From: CAYUHJ01 sp964444365
Lineage (GTDB): Bacteria; Planctomycetota; Planctomycetia; Gemmatales; Gemmataceae
Assembly (NCBI GenBank): GCA_964444365.1
Contig: CAYUHJ010000254.1
Coordinates: 1 to 8,396, forward strand
Length of the DNA: 8,396 nucleotides
Reading direction: 5' to 3'
Shown here one piece after another: positions 1 to 5,390 of this stretch. Positions within the stretch are counted from its first letter, which is position 1; each line of letters starts with the position of its first letter. The position numbers and the translations under genes are program-made. The notes below the pieces were generated by a model that saw only the letters and a list, made by a program, of their open reading frames with translations, did not search any database and was not told the DNA's origin.

Positions 1-2
1 GC

Positions 3-53
3 CCGGCGGTGGCGGACGGGCCGGCGGGCGCCCCCGCCCCGCCGCGCCCGTGA
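3..53 (+). CDS. Possible C-terminal tail of an upstream gene (partial)
   Basis: The third frame is open from the window edge to a TGA at 51-53 and reads as a short Ala/Pro/Gly-rich tail ending PAPPRP. Low-complexity tails of this kind are common at protein ends in such GC-rich genomes, and all third codon positions are G or C. The other two plus frames are also open here, so the frame choice is weak. Nothing about function can be said. If real, it ends 63 bases before the next start and could belong to the same transcription unit. Confidence 0.25.
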   Translation, partial: PAVADGPAGAPAPPRP

Positions 54-116
54 GCGTCCGCCGGAGACGTCGGCCCTCGGCCACCGCCCGTTCGATCCTC
101 CGGCCGTGAGGCGCGC

Positions 117-419
117 ATGACGGACCGGGACCGCTGGGTCGTCGCCCTGCTGAACGCCGCCCGGGCGGCCTACGCCGAGCGGACCGGGGACGCCCCCGAC
201 GGGCACGGGGTCACCGCCGACCCGTGCCCGGGGCACGGCCCGGCGTGCGTGCGGGTGGTTTACGGGTCGGTCGTCCGGCACGTCCGGTGGGGCGAGCACG
301 ACCCGGGCGGGTACGCCGCCGGGCTCCTCCCCCCGGCCGAGTTCTTCGCCGAGGACCAGGGCGTGCGGGGCGCGCCGCGGCCGGACGACCCGCCGGCCGG
401 GGAGCGGCCACCCGGGTGA
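117..419 (+). CDS. Small protein of unknown function (100 aa)
   Basis: I do not recognise this protein. The ATG is preceded by a GTGAGG ribosome-binding site at 106-111, five bases away, which supports the start. The N-terminus (residues 4-22, RDRWVVALLNAARAAYAER) looks like an amphipathic helix. The middle holds C37, H40 and C44 in CPGHGPAC, followed by a probable strand pair (VRVVYGSVVRHVRWGEHD). The last 25 residues are Pro/Gly-rich and probably disordered. There is no signal peptide or membrane segment, so it is probably cytoplasmic. The Cys/His cluster could bind a metal, but a full zinc-binding set is not obvious. It lies 70 bases upstream of the antiporter gene on the same strand and may share its transcript. 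Existence as a gene is fairly likely from the ribosome-binding site and codon pattern; function is unknown. Confidence 0.6.
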   Translation: MTDRDRWVVALLNAARAAYAERTGDAPDGHGVTADPCPGHGPACVRVVYGSVVRHVRWGEHDPGGYAAGLLPPAEFFAEDQGVRGAPRPDDPPAGERPPG

Positions 420-489
420 GAGTACTTCCGGGCGGGGCGGACACGGGTGCGGCGACGGACACGGCCGGGTAACGGGGAGGGCGCGTGGG

Positions 490-2490
490 ATGGACGAGTC
501 GCTACGGGACGTGGTCCTGATCTTCCTGGTCGCGGGGGCCGTGCTGTATGCCTTCCAGCGGGTCGGCCTGCCGGCCGTCGTCGGGCTCCTCGTGGCCGGG
601 GTGCTGGTCGGCCCGCACGGGCTGGCCGTCGTCCGCGACCAGGCCCAGGTCGAGCGGCTGGCCGACCTCGGCATCCTCCTGCTGATGTTCTCCATCGGCC
701 TGGACTTCACCCCCGACCGGCTGGCCGAGCTGCGGCGGGCGGCCGCCATGGGGGTCGCCCAGATGGGCGTCTGCATCGCGGTCACGGCCGGCGTGCTGGC
801 GGCCCTCGGGTGGGGGTGGGCGGGGGCGGTGTTCGTCGGGTTCCTGGTCGCCCACACCAGCTCCACCCTGATGCTCAAGCTGTTCCTCGACCGGGGCGAG
901 CTGGCCAGCCCGCAGGTCCGGCTCGGGCTCGGGATCAGCATCACCCAGGACCTGTCGGCCGTCCCGATGCTGCTGCTCGTCCCGGTCCTGGCCGGCCGCG
1001 GCGGGACGCCCGCGGAGTTCGGGGCGTCGATGCTCAAGGCGGCCGGGATGGTGGCGGCGGCGGTGGCGTTCGGCCGGTACGCCGTCCCGTGGCTGCTGCA
1101 CCACGTCGTCCGGTCCCGCAGCCGGGAGCTGTTCCTCACCTTCCTGGTGGTCGTCTGCCTGGGGACGGCGTGGGCGGCGACGGCCGCCGGGCTGTCGGTC
1201 GCGCTCGGGGCGTTCCTGGCCGGGCTGGCGGTCGCCGGGTCGGCGTACGGGGACCAGACGGCGGCCGAGGTCGTCCCGTTCCGCGACCTGCTGGTCAGCC
1301 TGTTCTTCGTGTCGGTCGGGATGCTGCTCGACCCCGGGGCGGCCGTCCGCCACGCCGGGCCGGTCGCCCTGGCGGTGGCCGGGGTGCTGGCCCTGAAGTT
1401 CCTGAGCGGGTTCGGCCCGGTCCTGGCCTGGGGCTACCCGCCCCGGACGGCGGCCCTGGTCGGCCTGGGGATCGCCCAGATCGGGGAGTTCGCGTTCGTC
1501 CTCGTCCGATCCGGTCAGGAGGCCGGCCTGCTCGGCGGGGCCGCGCTGCAGGTGTTCGTCCTGGCGGCCGTCGCGACCATGCTCGTTAGCCCGTTCCTGG
1601 TCGCCGCCGGGCCGGCCGTGGCCCGGCGGGTGGCCGCGCTCCCGCCGTTCCGCCGGCTCGGCGGGGGCGGGCCGGAGGAGGCCGACGCCGGGGCCGAGCT
1701 GTCGAACCACGTGGTCGTCGCCGGGTACGGGCTGAACGGCCGGAACCTGGCCCGGGCGCTGGAGTCGCTGGGCGTCCCGCATGCGGTGGTGGACCTCGAC
1801 CCGGACGCCGTCCGGGCCGCCCGGGAGCGGGGTGAGCGGGTGTTCTACGGCGACTGCACCCGGTCCGAGGTCCTCCGCCGGGCGGGGGTGGGGGCGGCCC
1901 GGGTGTACGTGGTGGCCGTGTCCGACCCGCGGGCCACCCGGCGGACGGTCCAGGTGGCCCGGCACGAGAACCCGGGGCTGCACGTGATCGCGCGGACCAA
2001 GTACCTGGCCGAGATCGACGCCCTGCGGGGGCTCGGGGCGGACGAGGTGATCGCCGAGGAGCTGGAGACGTCGCTGGAGATCCTGGCCCGGGCTCTGGGG
2101 TCGTACGACCTGCCGCGGCTGCGGATCGAGGCGGCGGTCGCCCGGTTCCGGGAGGACGCCTACCGGGCCCTCCGGGGCCCGGTGCCGCTGAGCCGGGCTC
2201 AGGAAGTGCTCGGGCGGGTGCTCCCCTCCCTGGAGGTCGATATCGTGCGGGTGGCCGAGCGCTCGCCGGCCGCCGGCCGGGCGGTCCGGGACCTCGACCT
2301 GCGGGCCCGGACCGGGGCCACCCTGCTCGCCGTGCAGCGGGACGGCCGGGTCGAGACGGTGCCCGGCCCGGACTACCAGGTGCGGGCGGGCGACGAACTG
2401 GTGCTGGCCGGGAGCCCCCGGGAGGTCGCCGCGGCGGCCCGCGTGTTCGACGCGCCGGCCGCGGGCGGGGAAGCCGGGAAGTCCGCGTGA
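490..2490 (+). CDS. CPA2/Kef-type monovalent cation:proton antiporter with RCK_N and RCK_C domains
   Basis: This is an inner-membrane antiporter of the CPA2 family, expected to exchange K+ (or Na+) for H+. Residues about 5-385 form a dozen or so hydrophobic helices of the Na_H_Exchanger fold. They include the Ser/Thr-rich HTSST segment and the Q153-D154 pair (ITQDLSAVP) where the family carries its ion-binding Asp. Residues about 405-525 are an RCK_N/TrkA-N Rossmann domain with the G412-Y-G-L-N-G417 loop and acidic D435/D437 at the end of the second strand, so NAD(H) or another nucleotide probably gates it. Residues about 583-655 are an RCK_C/TrkA-C domain, which EcKefB and EcKefC lack; the length of 666 aa fits the longer two-RCK type. 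The start has GGGGAGG at 474-480, nine bases away. It heads a plus-strand run with the stress protein and the MgtE-like transporter. Transported ion and ligand are inferred, not shown. Confidence 0.93.
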   Translation: MDESLRDVVLIFLVAGAVLYAFQRVGLPAVVGLLVAGVLVGPHGLAVVRDQAQVERLADLGILLLMFSIGLDFTPDRLAELRRAAAMGVAQMGVCIAVTAGVLAALGWGWAGAVFVGFLVAHTSSTLMLKLFLDRGELASPQVRLGLGISITQDLSAVPMLLLVPVLAGRGGTPAEFGASMLKAAGMVAAAVAFGRYAVPWLLHHVVRSRSRELFLTFLVVVCLGTAWAATAAGLSVALGAFLAGLAVAGSAYGDQTAAEVVPFRDLLVSLFFVSVGMLLDPGAAVRHAGPVALAVAGVLALKFLSGFGPVLAWGYPPRTAALVGLGIAQIGEFAFVLVRSGQEAGLLGGAALQVFVLAAVATMLVSPFLVAAGPAVARRVAALPPFRRLGGGGPEEADAGAELSNHVVVAGYGLNGRNLARALESLGVPHAVVDLDPDAVRAARERGERVFYGDCTRSEVLRRAGVGAARVYVVAVSDPRATRRTVQVARHENPGLHVIARTKYLAEIDALRGLGADEVIAEELETSLEILARALGSYDLPRLRIEAAVARFREDAYRALRGPVPLSRAQEVLGRVLPSLEVDIVRVAERSPAAGRAVRDLDLRARTGATLLAVQRDGRVETVPGPDYQVRAGDELVLAGSPREVAAAARVFDAPAAGGEAGKSA

Positions 2491-2494
2491 CCGG

Positions 2495-2510
2495 CCGGCG
2501 GTGACGCCGG
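2495..2510 (+). other. Short intercistronic hairpin with GNRA-type loop
   Basis: CCGGCG (2495-2500) and CGCCGG (2505-2510) are perfectly complementary around the loop GTGA. In RNA this would be a GUGA tetraloop, a stable GNRA type. It begins four bases after the antiporter stop, inside the 56-base gap before the stress-protein gene. No T tract follows, so it is not a classical terminator; RNA stability or partial attenuation is more plausible. In DNA this GC-rich, a 6-bp palindrome can also arise by chance. Confidence 0.35.
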
Positions 2511-2532
2511 GCCGCGGGCGATCCCCCACGAC

Positions 2533-2538
2533 AGGAGG
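2533..2538 (+). promoter_or_regulatory. Strong Shine-Dalgarno of the universal stress protein gene
   Basis: AGGAGG lies eight bases upstream of the ATG at 2547. It is a consensus site with ideal spacing in an unusually A-rich pocket (GGACAAACGC), so it fixes the start and predicts high translation compared with the G-run sites of neighbouring genes. Confidence 0.85.
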
Positions 2539-2546
2539 ACAAACGC

Positions 2547-3458
2547 ATGTTCCGATCCGTTGTCGTCCCCCTGGACGGCTCCGAGTTCGGGGAGCACGCC
2601 CTGCCGACGGCGGTGGCCCTGGCCCGCCGGGCCGGGGCCCGGGTCGAGCTCGCCCACGTCCACGAGCCCCTGACGATGCCGGACCTCCGCCTCCCGGCGC
2701 TGGAGGCCGAGGACCGCGCGGCCCGGGAGCGGGCGCGGGACTACCTGGACGACGTCGTCGCCCGGGTGACGGCGGCGGCCCCGGTGGCGGCGGTCCGGAC
2801 CCTGCTCCAGGGGCGGCCGGCCGACGCCCTGTGCGAGTGGCTCCCGACGGCCGACGCCGACCTGGTGGTGATGACCACCCACGGCCGGGGGCCGCTCAGC
2901 CGGTTCTGGTTCGGCAGCGTGGCCACCGAGCTGATCCAGCGGCTGTCGGTCCCTGTCCTGCTCGTCCGGCCGCAGGCCGGGCCCCCGGGTCCGGCCGCCG
3001 GGCCGCACTTTCGTCGCATCCTCATCCCGCTCGACGGGTCGCCCCTCGCCGAGCGGGTGGTCCCGGTGGCCGCGGCGGTGGCGGCGCTGACCGGGGCCGA
3101 GTGCCGGCTGCTGCGGGTCATCCCCCCGGTGCTGACCGGCGGCCCGCTCAACCCGCGGCGGCCGGCCACGAGGCGGCCGGCGGTGGAGGCCCTGGAGGAC
3201 GAGGCCCGGGCGTACCTGGCCGCCGTGGCCGGGCGGTTCCCTGGGCCGACGCCGGAGGCCCACGTCGTGGCGGACTGGCCGCCGGCCGGGGCCGTCCTGG
3301 CCGATGCGGACGCCCACCGGGCCGACCTGATCGCCCTGGCCACCCACGGCCGGGGCGGGCTGTCCCGGCTCCTGGTCGGGAGTGTCGCGGACAAGGTCGC
3401 GCGGGGGGCCTCCGCCCCGGTCCTCCTGTACCGCCCGGCGGCCGGGGGGGACGCATGA
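2547..3458 (+). CDS. Universal stress protein with two UspA domains
   Basis: This 303-residue cytoplasmic protein has two tandem UspA folds, at residues about 1-145 and 152-300. Each opens with the usual beta strand and P-L-D-G-S (FRSVVVPLDGSEFGE; FRRILIPLDGSPLAE) and ends with the nucleotide-binding loop and last strand (THGRGPLSRFWFGSV...VPVLLVRP; THGRGGLSRLLVGSV...APVLLYRP). The family ATP signature is G-x2-G-x9-G-S/T. Both repeats keep the second Gly and the Gly-Ser with exactly nine residues between, but the first Gly is Thr in repeat 1 and Ala in repeat 2. ATP binding is therefore likely but not certain. Such proteins act as stress or energy sensors and often modulate ion transporters. 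It sits between an RCK antiporter and a CBS-MgtE transporter, overlapping the latter by four bases, so a role in controlling one of them is a reasonable inference. Confidence 0.94.
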   Translation: MFRSVVVPLDGSEFGEHALPTAVALARRAGARVELAHVHEPLTMPDLRLPALEAEDRAARERARDYLDDVVARVTAAAPVAAVRTLLQGRPADALCEWLPTADADLVVMTTHGRGPLSRFWFGSVATELIQRLSVPVLLVRPQAGPPGPAAGPHFRRILIPLDGSPLAERVVPVAAAVAALTGAECRLLRVIPPVLTGGPLNPRRPATRRPAVEALEDEARAYLAAVAGRFPGPTPEAHVVADWPPAGAVLADADAHRADLIALATHGRGGLSRLLVGSVADKVARGASAPVLLYRPAAGGDA

Positions 3459-4438
3459 CCGCCGCCCGCGACATCCTGGGGGACCCCATCACGAGGCACA
3501 TGCGGACCGACCCGACCCGGATACGGGCCGGGGGGTCGGTCGCCGAGGCCCTGGAGTACATCCGGGACCACGAGGTCGGCGGCCGGGTGGTGTACTTCTA
3601 CGTGGTCGATGACGAGGGGCTGCTGGTCGGGGTCGTCCCCACCCGCCGGCTGCTGCGGGCCCGGCCCGACGCCCCCGTCGCCGACGTGATGGTGCGGTCG
3701 GTCCTGTCGGTCCCGCACACTGCGAGCCTGCTGGACGCCTGCGAGTTCTTCGCCATGCACCGGCTGCTCGCCTTCCCCGTGGTGGACGGGGACGGGCGGC
3801 TGGTCGGGCTGGTGGACGTGGACCTGTACACCGACGAGCTGGCCGACCTGGATCGGCGGCGGGAGAGCGACGACCTGTTCCAGCTCGTCGGCGTCTACCT
3901 CACCGACGCCGAGCAGCGGAGGGCCCTGTTGGCCGCGCGGAAGCGGTTCCCGTGGCTGCTGTGCAACGTGGTGGGTGGAATGATCGCCGCCCTCATCGCC
4001 GACGCCTACGCCGACGTCGCCACGCTCGTCCTGGTCACCCCGTTCATCGCCCTGGTGACGGGGATGGCCGAGGGGGTCGCCATCCAGTCGGTCAGCCTGG
4101 CCCTGCAGACCATGCACGGGGGGCGGCCGACCTGGGCCGCGCTCGGCCGGCGGGTCGGCCGGGAGGTCGTCGTGGGGCTACTGCTCGGCGCGCTGTGCGG
4201 GCTGGTCGTCGGGGCCGCCGCCCTGGCCTGGAAGGGGAGCCCGCGGGCCGGGCTGAGCCTGTGCCTGGGGATCGCCGGCGGGGTGACGGCGTCGGCCGCG
4301 GTCGGGTTCGCGCTGCCGTACCTGCTGCGACTGGCCCGGCGGGACCCGCAGGTGGCGAGCGGGCCGGTCGCGCTGGCGGCGGCCGACATGGTCACCCTGC
4401 TGCTGTACTTCAACCTCGGGCGGTGGCTGCTGGTTTGA
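3455..4438 (+). CDS. MgtE-type divalent cation (Mg2+) transporter with two CBS domains, short form lacking MgtE_N
   Basis: The protein has 327 residues. Two CBS domains (about 14-75 and 78-130) sense ions or adenosine nucleotides. A connecting helix (about 138-163) leads into the MgtE membrane domain (about 164-327), which starts with the typical K-R-F-P-W-L-L-C-N-V-V-G-G and has about five helices. The last helix keeps the acidic residue of the family pore (D311 in ADMVTLLLYFNLG), and SGP at 302-304 also fits MgtE. Two oddities: the N-terminal MgtE_N superhelix (about 120 residues in classical proteins of about 450) is absent, and the pore signature normally written G-x-G-G-N-x-G-x-Q reads G203-M-A-E-G-V-A-I-Q211, without the Asn. 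The chosen ATG overlaps the previous stop as ATGA and has a G-run site at 3444-3450. Longer reading to 2501 overlaps the stress protein and is rejected. Mg2+ is the likely but unproven substrate. Confidence 0.9.
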   Translation: MTAARDILGDPITRHMRTDPTRIRAGGSVAEALEYIRDHEVGGRVVYFYVVDDEGLLVGVVPTRRLLRARPDAPVADVMVRSVLSVPHTASLLDACEFFAMHRLLAFPVVDGDGRLVGLVDVDLYTDELADLDRRRESDDLFQLVGVYLTDAEQRRALLAARKRFPWLLCNVVGGMIAALIADAYADVATLVLVTPFIALVTGMAEGVAIQSVSLALQTMHGGRPTWAALGRRVGREVVVGLLLGALCGLVVGAAALAWKGSPRAGLSLCLGIAGGVTASAAVGFALPYLLRLARRDPQVASGPVALAAADMVTLLLYFNLGRWLLV

Positions 4439-4446
4439 CGGTCGGT

Positions 4447-4839
4447 TCAGGGCCCGCCGGACCGCCCCTGGCATGCCGGCCGGGGCCGCCCGTGCGGCCC
4501 CGGGACCGCACGGGCGGCCGCGACCACGTGACCGGCCACGCCGGCGGTGTACATGACGGCCAGGTAGGCCGTCCCCCACCCGAGGGTCAGTTCGTGCCTC
4601 GGGTCGAGGAAGAGGAAGTCGCTCAGGAGGGCGGAGAGCACGACGGCGGCCGCCCCCGGCCAGAAGCCGGCCCGGACCGCCACCACGGCGACGGCCGCCG
4701 CGAACAGGACGAAGGGGGTGACGGCGGTCGCCCCGGAAACGACCGCCGTATACCCGGCCGCGGACCCGACCGCGACGACGGCGAGGCCGTACCGGCCGGC
4801 CCACCCGCGGGCGGGAGGTCGTGAGGGGACGGATCGCAT
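4447..4839 (-). CDS. Stand-alone DUF4118 (KdpD-type membrane sensor domain) protein
   Basis: This 130-residue integral membrane protein has four predicted helices (about 17-36, 41-58, 62-78 and 88-106) and a short Pro/Arg/Gly-rich cytoplasmic tail. The pattern YTAVVSGATAVTPFVLFAAAV-AVRAGFWPGAAAVVLSALLSDFLFLDPRHELTL is that of DUF4118, the four-helix membrane module of the KdpD potassium sensor kinase and related kinases, where the F-L-x-P segment precedes a Leu/Thr-rich strand. No kinase, GAF or Usp domain is attached in this frame. The ATG at 4837-4839 has a full AAGGAGGT ribosome-binding site five bases away. The gene converges on the MgtE-like gene, with only eight bases between the two stops. 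The tail codons include a 14-bp perfect inverted repeat. It may sense or partner with the ion-transport products next door; this is inference. Confidence 0.8.
   Translation of the reverse strand: MRSVPSRPPARGWAGRYGLAVVAVGSAAGYTAVVSGATAVTPFVLFAAAVAVVAVRAGFWPGAAAVVLSALLSDFLFLDPRHELTLGWGTAYLAVMYTAGVAGHVVAAARAVPGPHGRPRPACQGRSGGP
4484..4519. terminator. Perfect 14-bp hairpin, probable bidirectional transcription end
   Basis: GGCCGCCCGTGCGG (4484-4497) and CCGCACGGGCGGCC (4506-4519) are exact reverse complements around an eight-base loop. The structure lies 45 bases beyond the stop of the plus-strand MgtE-like gene and inside the last 30 codons of the convergent DUF4118 gene. It is the longest perfect short-range palindrome I noticed in the window. 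There is no T tract on either side, so it is not a textbook intrinsic terminator. A hairpin that slows polymerase or protects mRNA 3' ends would fit the convergent position. Confidence 0.5.
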
Positions 4840-4843
4840 GCCG

Positions 4844-4851
4844 ACCTCCTT
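4844..4851 (-). promoter_or_regulatory. Perfect Shine-Dalgarno of the DUF4118 gene
   Basis: Read on the minus strand this is AAGGAGGT, fully complementary to the common anti-Shine-Dalgarno, and the core AGGAGG ends five bases before the ATG. It fixes the start of the DUF4118 gene. It directly follows the lower arm of the inverted repeat that ends at 4853, so folding of that leader could affect its exposure. Confidence 0.85.
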
Positions 4852-4852
4852 C

Positions 4853-4924
4853 CTGCCACGAACTGGGGTCGGGGCCGAGGGGCGTTCGTCCCGCTCCCAC
4901 CCCGCCTACCCCAGCTTATGGCAG
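4853..4924 (-). promoter_or_regulatory. Candidate structured 5' leader of the DUF4118 gene (imperfect 17-bp inverted repeat)
   Basis: On the minus strand, CTGCCATAAGCTGGGGT (4924-4908) pairs with ACCCCAGTTCGTGGCAG (4869-4853). As RNA, 16 of 17 positions pair, two as G-U wobbles, with one A-C mismatch. The plus-strand RNA would pair at only 15, which slightly favours a role in the minus transcript. The stem could continue inward with CCCCG/CGGGG (4900-4904 with 4870-4874). The lower arm ends one base before the AAGGAGGT ribosome-binding site. It could be a cis-acting leader tuned by an ion, metabolite or protein. An operator dyad or the ends of a small vanished element are alternatives. It matches no riboswitch class I know. 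Confidence 0.5.
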
Positions 4925-5049
4925 CCCCACGCGCTCGGGCACCCTTGTCCGTTCCGGCCGTCCGGTACGGTTCTTGCCGCCGTTCGCGACGGGACCTTCT
5001 GGATGCCGGGTCGTCTGATACGACCTCAGACCGCGGGGGGGTGCGACGG
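4925..5049. other. Rest of the divergent intergenic region, with a small dyad
   Basis: This space lies between the DUF4118 leader and the two-helix membrane gene. No convincing -35/-10 pair was found on either strand; the best plus-strand pair, TTGTCC (4945-4950) with TACGGT (4966-4971), matches poorly and is spaced only 15 bases apart. A perfect six-base dyad, GGTCGT-CTGAT-ACGACC (5009-5025), lies 24 bases before the ATG at 5050. It could be an operator or the top of a leader hairpin. Promoters for both flanking genes are expected here but are not identifiable by eye. Confidence 0.35.
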
Positions 5050-5355
5050 ATGGTCTACTACCTGTCGCTGGTCTCCGTCGTCGTGCCCACTCTGGGCGTG
5101 TGGGGGTGGGTCGCCTGGCGGTGTCCGCATCCGGTCGGCCAAGTCGTCGTCATCGCCCTCATGCTGGCCATGATCGCGGAAGTCGCGTACGACGTGTACC
5201 TCCGCCGAGCCGAGGCAGAAGCGTCCGCCCCCTGGGAGGAGCAGATTCGCACCGGCGGCCGGGTGAGGTTCACCGCCGAGGGCGGGTTTTACCTGGACCA
5301 GCCCGACGGTCACCGGGGCGACACTGGCCGGCGGGACGGCCGCCGTGGCGGCTGA
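5050..5355 (+). CDS. Small two-helix membrane protein of unknown function (101 aa)
   Basis: I do not recognise this protein. Two hydrophobic helices (about 5-23 and 30-49) form a hairpin in the membrane with a short loop (RCPHPVG) containing C25 and H27. After the second helix comes a charged stretch (YLRRAEAEASAPWEEQIRTGG), a possible beta hairpin (RVRFTAEGGFYLDQPDG) and a Gly/Arg/Asp-rich tail. The basic residues just after helix 2 suggest a cytoplasmic C-terminus. The ATG at 5050 follows a G-run (5035-5041) by eight bases; an in-frame GTG at 5041 overlaps that run and is less likely. It is divergent from the DUF4118 gene and converges on the XRE gene, 32 bases away. Codon choice is somewhat less GC-rich than its neighbours. 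No function can be assigned. Confidence 0.65.
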   Translation: MVYYLSLVSVVVPTLGVWGWVAWRCPHPVGQVVVIALMLAMIAEVAYDVYLRRAEAEASAPWEEQIRTGGRVRFTAEGGFYLDQPDGHRGDTGRRDGRRGG

Positions 5356-5387
5356 CACCCCGTGAGACGGGTCGCTGACGCCCCGCG
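5351..5387. repeat. Short direct repeat across a convergent gene end
   Basis: GCTGACACCCCGTG (5351-5364) and GCTGACGCCCCGCG (5374-5387) match at 12 of 14 positions, offset by 23 bases. The first copy contains the stop codon of the two-helix membrane protein; the second ends next to the stop of the convergent XRE gene. It may come from a small local duplication. Confidence 0.5.
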
Positions 5388-5390
5388 TCA
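5359..5390. terminator. Two small hairpins between convergent genes
   Basis: CCCGT-GAG-ACGGG (5359-5371) and TGACG-CCCCG-CGTCA (5376-5390) are perfect five-base stems that fill the gap between the membrane-protein stop and the XRE stop; the second includes the XRE stop codon. Neither has a T tract. Their position suggests a weak bidirectional transcription end, but stems this short are only modest evidence. Confidence 0.35.

Noticed and set aside
447..1589. Plus-strand open frame overlapping the start of the antiporter gene
   Set aside because: Arg/Gly/Pro-rich out-of-frame reading of the antiporter, with no domain.
502..2529. Long minus-strand open frame opposite the antiporter gene
   Set aside because: It is rich in Arg, Pro, Gly and His with no domain, and is the expected by-product of near-total G/C third positions in the real gene. 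The plus-strand frame gives a clear CPA2-RCK protein.
2501..3454. Upstream in-frame extension of the MgtE-like gene
   Set aside because: It overlaps the whole stress-protein gene and is low complexity; the ATGA-overlapping start at 3455 fits the CBS domain boundary.
2741..4117. Minus-strand open frame across the stress-protein and MgtE-like genes
   Set aside because: Low-complexity antisense frame; both plus-strand genes it covers have unmistakable domains.
4853..4924. Inverted repeat as terminal repeats of a tiny mobile element
   Set aside because: Only 72 bases overall, no target-site duplication seen at the edges, and the position against the ribosome-binding site fits a leader structure better.
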